This document shows positions 35,954 through 46,457 of a DNA stretch of 64,000 nucleotides, one piece after another. The translations under genes and the position numbers were made by a program. Positions within the stretch are counted from its first letter, which is position 1. Every line of letters begins with the position of its first letter. Under the pieces are notes generated by a model. That model did no database searches and was not told the origin of the DNA. It saw only the letters and a program-made list of their open reading frames with translations. The DNA comes from DAMCZI01 sp032095175. GTDB lineage: Bacteria; Bacillota; Clostridia; Clostridiales; Caloramatoraceae. Where the stretch lies: contig DAMCZI010000004.1 in assembly GCA_032095175.1 (NCBI GenBank), forward strand, positions 1-64,000. Direction: 5' to 3'.

Positions 35954-37383
35954 TATCCCAACCTCACTCTTGCTTTAATATATGGACCTCCATCGGAGAC
36001 CTTGGCATATTCCTTATATCCCTTTCCGCAAGCACCACTTCCAAAGAGTTCTATCTTATCAGAAACCATGGAAATTGACTTTAGAAGATCCGGAACATAT
36101 CCTGTCATTAAAACCGGTGAAATTATATTGCCAGTAAACTTACCATCCTTTATTTCCTTACCCATTAAGGCTACACACTGTATACCCCAATTTTTAGGAT
36201 CCTCCATACCGCTCATCATTCCACTTATAAGATACCCATGCTTAACGGATGCTATCATCTCCTCAAGTTTATCATTTCCTGGAGCAAAGAATGTGTTTGT
36301 CATTCTTGCATAGGCTTTTCTCTCAAAGGACTGCCTTTTTCCATTTCCAGTTGGCTTTGTTCCAAGCCTTAAAGCTGATAATGTGTCCGAAATTCCAGTT
36401 TTTAATATCCCATTATCTATTACAACAGTATCACTACCCAATACCCCTTCATCATCAAAGAGATACGATGAAACCTGCTTTGCAGCAGCTGCTCCATCAT
36501 GCATTGTTACAAGATCTGATGCAACATATTTATCTATGTATTCAACTGCCTTTGCCCTATTCTTAACAAACATGTCCATTTCTACTCCATGACCAAAGGC
36601 CTCATGAGCAATTACCCCTGATAATTCAGGAGCACATATTACATCATATTCTCCTGGTTTTGCAGGCTTTGCATCAAGAAGCATAACTGCCCCATCAATT
36701 GCTTCCTTATATCCATCTTCCATCTGGTCAAGCAGTTCAACACCCTTTAATCCATCACAGGTTTTGTAATTGTACTTTGTTATGTCGTTCCTTCTAACTA
36801 TTGCAACAACACTTCCAACGCTCCATATATATGACTGTTCAAGTTCCTTATCCTTTGAAATAAAAATCTTTGATACATTAACCTCTTCATAATCAGCCAT
36901 AAAATTTGCAAGTTTATCACAATATTTAACTGCTTTTTCTTTTATGGCTGTGAGCTTTTTTATCTTGTACTCTGAGGTTAATGTATCTGGAAGCTTTTCT
37001 ACTTCACCATAAAAACTGCTTGTGATTTTTTCTTCTTGAACTATTGGATATGTGCTCATCTTTTGCTTTGATGCTTTTAGAATTGATATCTGTTCATTTA
37101 ATCCATTTTTTATCTGCTCAATTATAGATTGTAAATTGTTTTCTTCAACCTGATTGAAGGAAAACTCTGAGTAATTTATTCCATTATGTACTCTTACCAC
37201 AAAACCCCTCTCACACCACATTGAATCCGATATTTCTACACCAGCCATGCTAACACTGTAGGTTTTCCCTTTTGTATCTGTACCAAGTACAGACACATAC
37301 TGGAATTCCTTTGAAAGCTCCAAAACCAATTCCTTTACTATTCCTTTACTCTTTGTAAGAAATGGAGACATTGAAACCTTCAT
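35953..37383 (-). CDS. tldD: TldD-family metalloprotease
   Basis: About 476 residues from the ATG at 37383, preceded by AAGGAGG; the frame extends upstream to 37413 without a binding site. The zinc motif is in SGVIAHEAFGHGVEMDMF (HExxxH), with VLMTGYVPDLLKS and GSGACGKGY near the C terminus, as in TldD. It carries the active site of the TldD/TldE heterodimer. First gene of the pair. No RiPP precursor is recognisable beside it. Confidence 0.88.
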   Translation of the reverse strand: MKVSMSPFLTKSKGIVKELVLELSKEFQYVSVLGTDTKGKTYSVSMAGVEISDSMWCERGFVVRVHNGINYSEFSFNQVEENNLQSIIEQIKNGLNEQISILKASKQKMSTYPIVQEEKITSSFYGEVEKLPDTLTSEYKIKKLTAIKEKAVKYCDKLANFMADYEEVNVSKIFISKDKELEQSYIWSVGSVVAIVRRNDITKYNYKTCDGLKGVELLDQMEDGYKEAIDGAVMLLDAKPAKPGEYDVICAPELSGVIAHEAFGHGVEMDMFVKNRAKAVEYIDKYVASDLVTMHDGAAAAKQVSSYLFDDEGVLGSDTVVIDNGILKTGISDTLSALRLGTKPTGNGKRQSFERKAYARMTNTFFAPGNDKLEEMIASVKHGYLISGMMSGMEDPKNWGIQCVALMGKEIKDGKFTGNIISPVLMTGYVPDLLKSISMVSDKIELFGSGACGKGYKEYAKVSDGGPYIKARVRLG

Positions 37384-37516
37384 TTTGACACCTCCTTCTA
37401 ATAACTTGTCCATATTTTTCCTTAACTACAAATCTACCAGTTTTTCCATATATGTGCAACATTTTTTTACTATTTGATCATATTTTATGTTTATATTTGT
37501 CTATATATATGACTAA

Positions 37517-37543
37517 GAGCAGTTGGCATAACGCCAACTGCTC
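37517..37543 (-). terminator. Hairpin after the CorC-like gene
   Basis: GAGCAGTTGGC pairs with GCCAACTGCTC and abuts the stop codon at 37544. The T run is weak. Confidence 0.65.
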
Positions 37544-38875
37544 CTATTCCTGCTGAACATATATTTTAAGGAATTCAATCCTTTTTTCATTCACTTTTTC
37601 TATCTTAAAAACAAGATTTTCATATTCAACAACGTGCTCCGAATCCTCCTCGGGTATGTTTCCTATGAGGTCAACAACGAAGCCTCCTATGGTGTCACAG
37701 TTCTCGTCTGAAATCTTTGTATGAAGCTTATCATTAATCTCATCTATTCCAACAAGACCATTAACTACATATGTATCGTCATCTATTTTTTGAATGTATT
37801 CATCCTTCTCATAGTCCTCATCATACTCGTCGAATATGTTACCCATAACCTCCTCAACAAGGTCTTCCATGGTAACTATACCAGAAAAACCGCCATACTC
37901 ATCTATAAGTAAAGCCATATGATTTTTGCTTTTTTGAAGTTCCCGGAAAAGTATGTCCGTGTTCTTTGTTTCTGGGACAAAATATGGAGTTCTTAAAAGT
38001 TCTTTTAAGGATATATCATTCCAGTTGGCTTTATAAAGCTTTGCAAACAAATCCTTTATGTAAAGCACACCTGTTATGTTGTCCGTATCTTCTTCGTAAA
38101 CTGGTATTCTGGAATATCCTTCTTCTAATACCTCGGTTATTATCTTTTCCATTGGTGTTGAAACTTCAATCATAAACACATCTGTTCTTGGTGTCATTAC
38201 TTCTCTTGCAAGGGTATTGTCAAATTCAAATATACCATCAATCATTTCCTTTTCTGTTTCATTTAAAACCCCGTTTTCCTCACCAACATCTATCATCATC
38301 CTTATTTCTTCTTCTGTTACCTTTTCATCGGTTATCTCAGCTTCTGCATCGAATAGCCTTACAAAGAAATTTGTAGTAGCAGTTAGTATTTTAACAAAGG
38401 GTTTCATAACAACAGCAACACTCTTTATTGGCTTTGCTGCAAATAATGCCATTTTTTCAGAATGCTTTAGCGCAAGACGCTTTGGAAGCAGTTCCCCAAA
38501 AATAAGAGTTATAAAGGATAGAAAAATAGTAACAACAATTACTGCAATTTGATGACTGGCATTGCTTATGAAAGCTATAGGTATCTTCTTAAGCAAAAAT
38601 GCAAAGGCCTCGGAAATGCTTACAGCTGCAGAGGCACTTGCCAGGAATCCAGCCAGTGTTATTCCTACTTGAATCGTTGCCAGGAATCGGCTCGGCTCCT
38701 CAGTTAATTTTAGTAGAAGCGCTGCCTTCTTGTTTCCTTCATCAGCAAGATGTCCAAGCTTTACCTTGTTTGCAGATAAAACAGCTATCTCAGATGCTGC
38801 AAAAAAGGCATTAATCAAAATAAGGAAAAGTATAAGCAACAACTCAAGTGCAATACTACCAGGCCCACTGTCCAT
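37544..38875 (-). CDS. CNNM/CorC-type transporter with CBS domains
   Basis: 443 residues. An N-terminal DUF21 membrane domain of three or four helices, with AFFAASEIAVLSANKVKL, is followed by a CBS pair (MTPRTDVFMIEVSTPMEKII, then GYSRIPVYEED, and MALLIDEYGGFSGIVTMEDL) and a C-terminal CorC/HlyC domain (YVVNGLVGIDEIND). These proteins are linked to magnesium or cobalt export; some are annotated as haemolysins without proof. ATG at 38875 follows AGGGGG. Single gene. Confidence 0.9.
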   Translation of the reverse strand: MDSGPGSIALELLLILFLILINAFFAASEIAVLSANKVKLGHLADEGNKKAALLLKLTEEPSRFLATIQVGITLAGFLASASAAVSISEAFAFLLKKIPIAFISNASHQIAVIVVTIFLSFITLIFGELLPKRLALKHSEKMALFAAKPIKSVAVVMKPFVKILTATTNFFVRLFDAEAEITDEKVTEEEIRMMIDVGEENGVLNETEKEMIDGIFEFDNTLAREVMTPRTDVFMIEVSTPMEKIITEVLEEGYSRIPVYEEDTDNITGVLYIKDLFAKLYKANWNDISLKELLRTPYFVPETKNTDILFRELQKSKNHMALLIDEYGGFSGIVTMEDLVEEVMGNIFDEYDEDYEKDEYIQKIDDDTYVVNGLVGIDEINDKLHTKISDENCDTIGGFVVDLIGNIPEEDSEHVVEYENLVFKIEKVNEKRIEFLKIYVQQE

Positions 38876-39080
38876 TTAAAAATTCCCCCTTAAAATTTAG
38901 TATATCAGTCATTATTATAACACATTAGTATACAGCATATCAAAAAGCAAGTTGGAATTTTTTATAGGGTTTAGCAGACTTAGGGTGTAGCTTTTGTGTT
39001 TAATGCCACATAGCTTATTCACACCTTAAATAAGTCGTTTGTACTTCAAATTACTCGGTATTATCTTATATGTAATTCTT

Positions 39081-40073
39081 TTAATTCATAAAATACCTAT
39101 CAGTACTAAAAAGCATATTGTTAATTAATTTCGTAAATCTATATCCTACACCTTCCCATGCACTTAACATGCTTGTAATCTCCATATTGTTATCATTATC
39201 TATATCACAAATATATCCTACTTTTGTAAACAAGTCTCCTCCATATGCAACAAAATCCTTCACAGACTCTATCACAAAACATGGTCTATTTTGAATATAA
39301 TCAATAACCTCATTGTTTTCATTTAACACTACAATAACAGCATAATATTTCTCGAAATCCTCTTTTTTCATATTCATATAATTCTCGCATATTTTATTAT
39401 CATCTGAAAAAGCATTATTATAGTTTACTATCTTTTCAATTTTGTTATCACCATTTAAGTCACATTCATATACCTGAGAAATAACAATCCCATCTTTCCT
39501 ACTCAATAATTTTTTTCCAACATCAATTAACTGCTTATCATTATAATCCACATGTGACATAGTAATATATTTTCCCTGATCGTTACGAAGGCTTACTAAT
39601 GTTTTTATCTTTCTTGGCATGTGATTGTAATCCCCACTAATAAATAATCCATCAGCATTTTTCTCATCGAACTTAATGCTGTATTGAGAAAACCACCCCT
39701 GAGTATACTTCCCATAGAATTCTCCAACCTTACCATCTTCATTGTAAATCGAATACATTTTGTTTGTAATCTTCTTTATTTCAGCATAATTATTATCATT
39801 TTCAATTAGGTTTAGCAGCTTTGTATTTATATCATCTTTGTAATCACTCTCGCCAAAGGTTAAATTATTATCCTTTATAGCTTTCTTTATCAAACTATCC
39901 AGTTCCATATTGTTACTCAACACAGTAGTCCCAATACCAAAAATTATTTCATTCTTTTTAATACTATTTTCTGTTTTCACAGAACTATTATACTTAAAAT
40001 AGTAGACTCCTCCAAATGTACATAATGCAGCAATTATTATAAGTAAGATTATAAGAGATATTCTTTTACTCAC
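39081..40073 (-). CDS. Membrane-anchored protein with two Asp/Asn-rich loops, unknown
   Basis: 330 residues. One N-terminal membrane helix (ISLIILLIIIAALCTFGGVYY), then an extracytoplasmic part. Two calcium-loop-like motifs DLNGDNKIEK and DIDNDNNMEI resemble the D-x-N-x-D loops found in FG-GAP or dockerin-like proteins. ATG at 40073 has only a distant GGGGGG. It sits alone between the CorC-like and MATE genes. Function unknown. Confidence 0.65.
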   Translation of the reverse strand: MSKRISLIILLIIIAALCTFGGVYYFKYNSSVKTENSIKKNEIIFGIGTTVLSNNMELDSLIKKAIKDNNLTFGESDYKDDINTKLLNLIENDNNYAEIKKITNKMYSIYNEDGKVGEFYGKYTQGWFSQYSIKFDEKNADGLFISGDYNHMPRKIKTLVSLRNDQGKYITMSHVDYNDKQLIDVGKKLLSRKDGIVISQVYECDLNGDNKIEKIVNYNNAFSDDNKICENYMNMKKEDFEKYYAVIVVLNENNEVIDYIQNRPCFVIESVKDFVAYGGDLFTKVGYICDIDNDNNMEITSMLSAWEGVGYRFTKLINNMLFSTDRYFMN

Positions 40074-40181
40074 TTTTTATTCCCCCCTTAAACATATTTT
40101 GCTAACAGTAGCTTTTGGGCTACTTTCTATATATTTTACCATTTGTGTATTTGTGAGGCAAAATGTTTTACAATAAAAATA

Positions 40182-40204
40182 CCTGACACTTATCATGTGT
40201 CAGG
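40182..40204 (-). terminator. Terminator of the MATE gene
   Basis: CCTGACAC pairs with GTGTCAGG; on the minus strand it is followed by TATTTTTATTG. Its outer bases (GTGTCAGGCAC) resemble the ends of the 93-bp element. Confidence 0.85.
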
Positions 40205-40217
40205 CACTCTAAATATA

Positions 40218-41570
40218 TTATACAACTTCCTTAAGCCATTTTTTTGATATAACTCTTGGTATCCCAAAGATCACCTTTACAACCTCTTCAAAGCATACAA
40301 GTACATACACCCAATAGACTGGAAGCTTTAATACAAGTGCTCCTAAGAATGCAAGAGGAACTCCCACAAGCCATACACCTGATGCTTCAAGGCACAGGGC
40401 ATATTTTGTATCTCCTCCGCTTCTTAAAATACCTACAATAAGCACAAGATTGAATACCTTTATGCCCATTACCGCTCCCATTGCAATAATTATTCTATAT
40501 GCATCCTTATATACCCTAGGTGATACCTTAAAGGACTCCAAAACTCCAGGTGCACAAATTATAAGAACAGCACCTATTATTATTCCAATAACAGGTCCAA
40601 TTATTGAAAATTTCTTTACATAGTGAAAAGCATCCTCTTTTTTACCTTCCCCTATCTTATTTCCAAGCATAACAGCACAAGCATTTCCTATACCAAAGCA
40701 TATTACCATGAATATACTTTGTATTGTATTTGCTATCTGAACCGATGCTACAGCCTGTGTATTTATCCTTGCATAGGCTGCTGAATACATTGTAGTTCCA
40801 AGAGCCCATAACCCTTCATTTAGTATTACAGGAGTCGTTGTTTTAAAAAACTTTTTAATAAACTCCTTAGATACATCTGTCATTTCTGCTATTGTACCTG
40901 CAAGAGGATATTTATATTTATAAACTATTGTTATCATCAAAACTAATTCAACCACTCTTGCTATAACAGTTGCAATTGCAGCACCTTCAACACCCATAGG
41001 TTTAAAGCCGAAATGCCCAAATATTAGTATCCAGTTTAAGAGAGTATTACAGCCAAGCGATACTGCGCTTATAACCATGGGAAGGGCAGCATGCCCAACG
41101 CTTCTTGAAGCAAATCCAAATGCAAAACTTACAGACGTTAATACATAACTTAATCCAACTATTCTCAAATACTTACTTCCAAGTAAAACTACAGAAGCAT
41201 CCTTTGAATAGAGCCTAAGTATCTGCGCTGGAAAAGCTATTGCTCCTATAGTAAATACTAAGCTTATAATTCCTCCAAAGGCTATGGCTATTCCAAGTAC
41301 CCTTCTAATATTTTTAACATCCCTTTTCCCCCAGAATTGAGCTATAAATATCCCAGAACCACTGTTTGTACCAAATAAAAGCAGTGTCATTAAGAAAAAC
41401 ACCTGATTTGCAAGACCTACAGCAGCAATGTTTGTCTCCCCAAGTTGACCTATCATTACAGTATCAACCATGTTAAGTGAAGAGGATATAAGATTCTGAA
41501 GGGCTATGGGCAGGGCTATTAAAAATAGTTTTTTGTAAAATTCTCTGTCCTTTACCCCAATTTGTTTCAT
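40218..41570 (-). CDS. MATE family efflux transporter
   Basis: About 450 residues from the ATG at 41570, preceded by AAAGGAGAAA; an upstream in-frame ATG at 41609 is less likely. Twelve membrane helices with the MATE pattern LIALPIALQNLISSSLNMVD near the N terminus, and MIGQLGETNIAAVGLANQ. It exports cationic drugs or metabolites by Na+ or H+ exchange. Substrate unknown. Monocistronic. Confidence 0.9.
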   Translation of the reverse strand: MKQIGVKDREFYKKLFLIALPIALQNLISSSLNMVDTVMIGQLGETNIAAVGLANQVFFLMTLLLFGTNSGSGIFIAQFWGKRDVKNIRRVLGIAIAFGGIISLVFTIGAIAFPAQILRLYSKDASVVLLGSKYLRIVGLSYVLTSVSFAFGFASRSVGHAALPMVISAVSLGCNTLLNWILIFGHFGFKPMGVEGAAIATVIARVVELVLMITIVYKYKYPLAGTIAEMTDVSKEFIKKFFKTTTPVILNEGLWALGTTMYSAAYARINTQAVASVQIANTIQSIFMVICFGIGNACAVMLGNKIGEGKKEDAFHYVKKFSIIGPVIGIIIGAVLIICAPGVLESFKVSPRVYKDAYRIIIAMGAVMGIKVFNLVLIVGILRSGGDTKYALCLEASGVWLVGVPLAFLGALVLKLPVYWVYVLVCFEEVVKVIFGIPRVISKKWLKEVV

Positions 41571-41727
41571 ACTTTTCTCCTTTATTACTTCTTTTAAAAA
41601 TAAATGCACTATATATTTGGCGAGATAATTTCATTATACTATATAAAATTTGTGAAAAGAATTGTGATTTATCGTTTGAGTATATGTAATTCTTCAGTTT
41701 TCTGAAACAAAATAGAGTAGATAATTA

Positions 41728-41820
41728 GGTAACAGGCACTTGAGTTTTGAGTTATTTATGTAAGATTATCATTAATTGATACTTCTGCTAAAATAACCCA
41801 AAACTCAAGAGCCTGTCACC
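41728..41820. repeat. 93-bp inverted-repeat element, copy 2
   Basis: GGTAACAGGCACTTGAGTTT at the left end and CAAGAGCCTGTCACC at the right. Relative to copy 1 an A-T pair in the stem is changed to T-A on both arms (GTTTTGAG against CCAAAAC), so pairing is kept. Confidence 0.9.
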
Positions 41821-41829
41821 TTGCTAAAA

Positions 41830-41882
41830 AATATACCAGACATGGGATAAGTAATAACAACTCTTTTTAACCCATATCTGGT
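41830..41882 (-). terminator. Terminator of leuS
   Basis: ATACCAG..ATGGG pairs with CCCAT..CTGGTA around a 25-base loop, about 10 bases after the leuS stop codon at 41893. Confidence 0.6.
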
Positions 41883-41892
41883 ACCTTTATAA

Positions 41893-44304
41893 TTATTTAA
41901 CTACTATATTATATATCTTTCCTGGAACATATATTTCCTTAACTACATTCTTTCCTTCAAGAAGGCTAACAAGCTTTTCATCCTCGTTGAACTTAGCCTT
42001 TACAACATCCTGGTTAGCATCGGCAGGAACTGTAACCTTACCTCTAACCTTTCCGTTTATCTGAACTGGGATTTCTATAACATCCTCAACTGTCTTGTTT
42101 TCATCCCATTCTGGCCACTTCTGTCCATTTACCATTCCACCAAATCCAAGCTCACTCCACATTTCCTCTGTAATGTGCGGTGCAACTGGGTTTAAAAGAA
42201 TAAGGAAAGTCTTAAGCTCTGCCTTATTTACCTGTCCCTTATTATTAAAATCGTTTATAAGAGACATCATGCTTGCTATTGCAGTATTGAACTTAAGGGT
42301 TTCAAAGTCTTCACTAACCTTCTTTATTGTTCTGTGCATGCTTGTTTCAAGTTCCTTTGAATATTCGTCACCATCAACAAGTATCTCCTGAAGTCTCCAT
42401 ACTCTCTCTAAGAACCTTCTACAGCCCTTAACACCATTTTGTGACCATGGAACACTCTTTTCAAAGTCTCCTATGAACATTTCATAGGTTCTCAGTGTAT
42501 CTGCTCCAAACTCATCAACTATTTCATCAGGGTTTATAACATTTCCCCTGGACTTTGACATCTTCTCGTTGTTTTCTCCAAGTATCATTCCATGGGAGGT
42601 TCTCTTCTGGTATGGCTCTGGAGTTGTAACTATTCCACAGTCATAAAGGAACTTATGCCAGAATCTTGAGTAAAGAAGATGAAGTGTTGTATGCTCCATT
42701 CCTCCATTATACCAATCTACAGGCATCCAGTATTCAAGGTTCTCCTTGCTTGCAAGCTCCTTATCATTATGTGGGTCTATATATCTTAGGAAGTACCATG
42801 ATGAACCTGCCCACTGAGGCATTGTATCAGTTTCTCTCTTTGCATGGCCTCCACACTTTGGACAAGTTGTGTTAACCCAATCAGTAATGTTTGCAATTGG
42901 TGATTCTCCATTATCAGTTGGTTCATAGCTTTCAACCTCAGGAAGTAACAGTGGAAGTTCACTTTCAGGCACTGGAACCCATCCACACTTTTCACAGTAA
43001 ACCAGTGGAATTGGTTCTCCCCAGTATCTCTGTCTTGAGAATACCCAGTCTCTTAGCTTGAAGTTTACCTTTTTTCTTCCTATTCCCTGAGCTTCGACCC
43101 ACTCAGTCATCTTTGCCTTTGCATCATCTACACTTAATCCATTTAGGAAACCTGAATTTACAAGTGTTCCCTTTGCTATATCAGTAAATGCTGCTTCATC
43201 AACATTTCCGCCAGCAACAACCTCTATAATTGGAAGATTGAACTTCTTTGCAAACTCCCAGTCCCTTGTATCATGTCCTGGAACAGCCATTATTGCTCCT
43301 GTACCATAGGACATCATTACATAGTCTGAAATAAATATTGGAATTTCCTTGCCTGTTGCAGGGTTAACTCCTGCTACTCCCTCTATTTTAACTCCAGTCT
43401 TTTCCTTTGAAAGCTCTGTTCTTTCAAAGTCTGACTTCTTGCTTGCAAAGTCCTTGTATTCCTCTATAGCATCCATGTTTTTAATCTTATCCTTCCATTC
43501 CTCTATGAAAGGATGCTCTGGTGCTATAACCATATAGGTTACTCCAAATATAGTATCTGGACGAGTAGTATAAACCATAAGCTTATTTCCTGCTGTTGTG
43601 CCAAACTCTACCTCAGCACCCTCTGAACGACCTATCCAGTTTTCCTGTTGTATCTTAACTCTATCGATGTAATCAACAAGTTCTAAATCCTTAATAAGCT
43701 TTTCAGCATATTCAGTGATTTTAAGCATCCACTGATTCTTTACCTTTCTAACTACCTCTCCACCGCAGCGCTCACAAACTCCATTAACAACCTCTTCGTT
43801 TGCAAGACCTACCTTACAGCTGGTACACCAGTTAATTGATGCTTCCTTCTTATATGCAAGGTCCTTTTCAAAGAGCTTTAGGAATATCCACTGAGTCCAT
43901 TTGTAGTAGGATGGATCAGTTGTGTTTATCTCTCTTGACCAGTCAAAGGACATGCCAAGGGATTTAAGCTGTTCCTTAAATCTTGCTACATTCTTTTCAG
44001 TTACTACCTTTGGATGAATCTTATTCTTTATTGCATAGTTTTCAGTTGGAAGTCCAAAAGCATCCCATCCCATTGGATAAAGCACATTATAGCCCTGAAG
44101 TCTTCTCTTTCTAGCAACTATATCTAGTGCTGTATATGGTCTTGGATGACCAACGTGAAGTCCCTGTCCTGATGGATATGGGAACTCTATTAATGCATAG
44201 TACTTTGGCTTTGAATAATCATTTGCTGTACAGAAGGTTCCTTCCTTATCCCATGTATTCTGCCACTTTTTTTCAATTTCCTTGTGGTTATATACCTTCA
44301 TCAT
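41893..44304 (-). CDS. leuS: Leucyl-tRNA synthetase
   Basis: About 803 residues from the ATG pair at 44304/44301, preceded by AGAGGAGTG; the longer frame runs back into the T-box terminator. HIGH motif is HVGHPRPYTALD, KMSKS motif is NEKMSKSRGN, and the zinc-finger-like CTSC..CERC and CEKC..CPKC pairs and the CP1 editing domain (TTRPDTIFGVTYMV, HDTRDWEFA) are present. It charges tRNA-Leu. Controlled by the T-box upstream. Confidence 0.97.
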   Translation of the reverse strand: MMKVYNHKEIEKKWQNTWDKEGTFCTANDYSKPKYYALIEFPYPSGQGLHVGHPRPYTALDIVARKRRLQGYNVLYPMGWDAFGLPTENYAIKNKIHPKVVTEKNVARFKEQLKSLGMSFDWSREINTTDPSYYKWTQWIFLKLFEKDLAYKKEASINWCTSCKVGLANEEVVNGVCERCGGEVVRKVKNQWMLKITEYAEKLIKDLELVDYIDRVKIQQENWIGRSEGAEVEFGTTAGNKLMVYTTRPDTIFGVTYMVIAPEHPFIEEWKDKIKNMDAIEEYKDFASKKSDFERTELSKEKTGVKIEGVAGVNPATGKEIPIFISDYVMMSYGTGAIMAVPGHDTRDWEFAKKFNLPIIEVVAGGNVDEAAFTDIAKGTLVNSGFLNGLSVDDAKAKMTEWVEAQGIGRKKVNFKLRDWVFSRQRYWGEPIPLVYCEKCGWVPVPESELPLLLPEVESYEPTDNGESPIANITDWVNTTCPKCGGHAKRETDTMPQWAGSSWYFLRYIDPHNDKELASKENLEYWMPVDWYNGGMEHTTLHLLYSRFWHKFLYDCGIVTTPEPYQKRTSHGMILGENNEKMSKSRGNVINPDEIVDEFGADTLRTYEMFIGDFEKSVPWSQNGVKGCRRFLERVWRLQEILVDGDEYSKELETSMHRTIKKVSEDFETLKFNTAIASMMSLINDFNNKGQVNKAELKTFLILLNPVAPHITEEMWSELGFGGMVNGQKWPEWDENKTVEDVIEIPVQINGKVRGKVTVPADANQDVVKAKFNEDEKLVSLLEGKNVVKEIYVPGKIYNIVVK

Positions 44305-44329
44305 CTTCACTCCTCTTTTACTTACTAAA

Positions 44330-44575
44330 ATAAAAAAAGGTCCTTCATCTCTATAGAGACGAAGGACTCGCGGTACCACTCTACTTGATGGCAAATGCCA
44401 TCCACTTATGAAACTATAACGGGTCTACCCGTCCGAGACTACTAAAGTTCACCCCGGCTGTTCAGAGACGAGTTCGGTTCGGTTGCTGCCACCTTCCACC
44501 AAAACGATGGCTCTCTATAAACATCCTTTTCCTACTACTTCTCTTCAAAACATTATTTTGGAATTTGACAACTAT
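44330..44575 (-). promoter_or_regulatory. T-box leader of leuS (specifier CUC)
   Basis: On the minus strand the leader has stem I with GAACTC around a CUC leucine specifier, then the T-box sequence GAGTGGTACCGCGAGTC at about 44369-44382, and a terminator GTCCTTCGTCTCTATAGAGA..GAAGGACC with a T7 tail at 44333-44367. The T-box bulge TGG pairs with the uncharged tRNA 3' end. High leucyl-tRNA charging should terminate transcription before leuS. All elements are visible and in the canonical order. Confidence 0.93.
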
Positions 44576-44687
44576 TGTATCAGAACATAGGAAAAAAAGC
44601 AATAGTCTCTTCAAATATTTGGTGTCTGGCACCGGAGAAAGGAGACTTCAATAAGTTATAAGTTATAACTTATATGAATGCCATTCT

Positions 44688-46457
44688 TTATTTCTCTCCC
44701 CAAATTTTTCTCATCTCTTCACAGTTCTCAAGAAGAGAATCAAGATCACCCTGGGCTTCAAGCTTACCGTTCTTTAATACTATTATATTATCTGCCTGCC
44801 TTAGTGCTCCTCTTCTGTTTGAAACTGCTATACAGGTTGATTTTTCCCTGTCAAAGAGCCTCTCCCAAAGCTTCTTCTCGGTTTCAACATCAAGGGCACT
44901 GGATATATCATCAAATACATAAAGCTCTGCATTCCTTGCAAACATCCTTGCCGCAGCAACTCTTTGTATTTGCCCACCGGATAGCTTTACTCCCTTTGGA
45001 CCTATTTGAGTATTCAGCTCATCATCAAAGCCATCTATATCCCTGTCAAGGACCGCTGAGTATATTGCATCACCAACATCAACCCTACCTTCTTCTATTC
45101 CAAGAAGCATATTGTTTTTCACACTGTCACTTATAAGGTTTGGAACCTGTGGTGTATATGCACTATAGGGCGGAATAAAGAATTCCCCTGGGTTCTCTAC
45201 CCTTTTGCTATTCCAGTCTATTTCACCAGAGTCCATAGGTATTAAGCCGAGTATTGTTTTAATAAGTGTTGTCTTTCCAGAACCTATTCTTCCTGTTACA
45301 ACTGTAAAGGAATTTTTCTTTATTGAAAAGCTTATATCACTAATACCATTATTGGAATCTGGATATTGATAGGCTAGATTTTTTACTTTAATCTCGTTAA
45401 GCTCTTCATCAGGTTTGTCTTTTGCTTTCTTTATAGGAATATCACCCTTAAGCTGTATTGGGTTGTGCTTTACAACCTCTTCTAGGGATTCTCCCTGTAA
45501 AAGCTTTTTAATTCTTTCAAATGCAATTCCTGTCTGATGAACATATGCAAGAAAAATACCTAAGAATGCAATAAAATCAGCGATAAAGGAAAGATAATAT
45601 ACAAATAATGAAAAATCTCCTACCGTAAAGCTTCCTTCCTTCATTAAACTTGCTGCGAATAGAAGTATTAAGCCTGTACCAAAATCAACTGCACTCATAT
45701 ATGTTGATTGAAGCATTTGAAAAAGCATACTGTCCTTTATAGTTAATTTCTGTCTTTTATTGTTTAATTCCTTTATATATGCTAAAACATTCTTTTCTTC
45801 TCCGGAAACCTTTATTGCCTGGGCAGATGCAAAAATTTCACCCATAGCTCCTGTAACCTTTCCAGTTGCCTCTCTACTTGCTCTTCTGTATTCTTCAATC
45901 TTATTAACCCAAAGACGTGTAATACCAACAATAAGTGCAAGTGGAGCAAAAACAAATAGGGTTATTTTTGCATTTATCTTAACAAGTACAATAATTGAAG
46001 CTATTGCAAATACAAAGTTTCCTATTACATCTAATGTCCAGTCCGCAGAATCTTCCACCATCTCACCATCATCTCTGAAGGAGTTTACTGCTTGCCCTAC
46101 AGAACATGAAAGTGATTTTGCACCAGGTCTTTTTAGTATTATTTCAAGGAGATTTTTTCTAACTAATGCACTTGAATAATACCTAAAGAGTATGTCAAGC
46201 CTTGCACCGGTATATATAAATCCTATGCTTGCAGCAGTTGTTGAAACCATCAATGCAACAAATCCCCATATTCCTATGTTTAAGCTTGAACTACCACTAA
46301 GCATGTTGAAAAATTCCCTTATAATAAGGCCAGGCACTAGAGGGAATGTATGTATTACTATCCAAGCAAATGCATTAAATATGTATAGCGGCAGCTTAAA
46401 GCTTATTACTTTTCCTAAGAGCTTTGGTGTCTTTATATTTTCTTTTATTTCTGTCAT
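44688..46457 (-). CDS. ABC transporter, fused permease/ATPase (partner 2)
   Basis: 589 residues. Six membrane helices (about residues 20-300) are followed by an ATPase domain: Walker A GRIGSGKTT, signature LSGGQIQR and Walker B LYVFDDISSALD. The residue after the Walker B Asp is Asp rather than Glu, so this half carries a degenerate catalytic site, as is common in heterodimeric exporters. Its ATG overlaps the partner's stop as ATGA. Exports drugs, lipids or peptides; substrate unknown. Confidence 0.88.
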   Translation of the reverse strand: MTEIKENIKTPKLLGKVISFKLPLYIFNAFAWIVIHTFPLVPGLIIREFFNMLSGSSSLNIGIWGFVALMVSTTAASIGFIYTGARLDILFRYYSSALVRKNLLEIILKRPGAKSLSCSVGQAVNSFRDDGEMVEDSADWTLDVIGNFVFAIASIIVLVKINAKITLFVFAPLALIVGITRLWVNKIEEYRRASREATGKVTGAMGEIFASAQAIKVSGEEKNVLAYIKELNNKRQKLTIKDSMLFQMLQSTYMSAVDFGTGLILLFAASLMKEGSFTVGDFSLFVYYLSFIADFIAFLGIFLAYVHQTGIAFERIKKLLQGESLEEVVKHNPIQLKGDIPIKKAKDKPDEELNEIKVKNLAYQYPDSNNGISDISFSIKKNSFTVVTGRIGSGKTTLIKTILGLIPMDSGEIDWNSKRVENPGEFFIPPYSAYTPQVPNLISDSVKNNMLLGIEEGRVDVGDAIYSAVLDRDIDGFDDELNTQIGPKGVKLSGGQIQRVAAARMFARNAELYVFDDISSALDVETEKKLWERLFDREKSTCIAVSNRRGALRQADNIIVLKNGKLEAQGDLDSLLENCEEMRKIWGEK

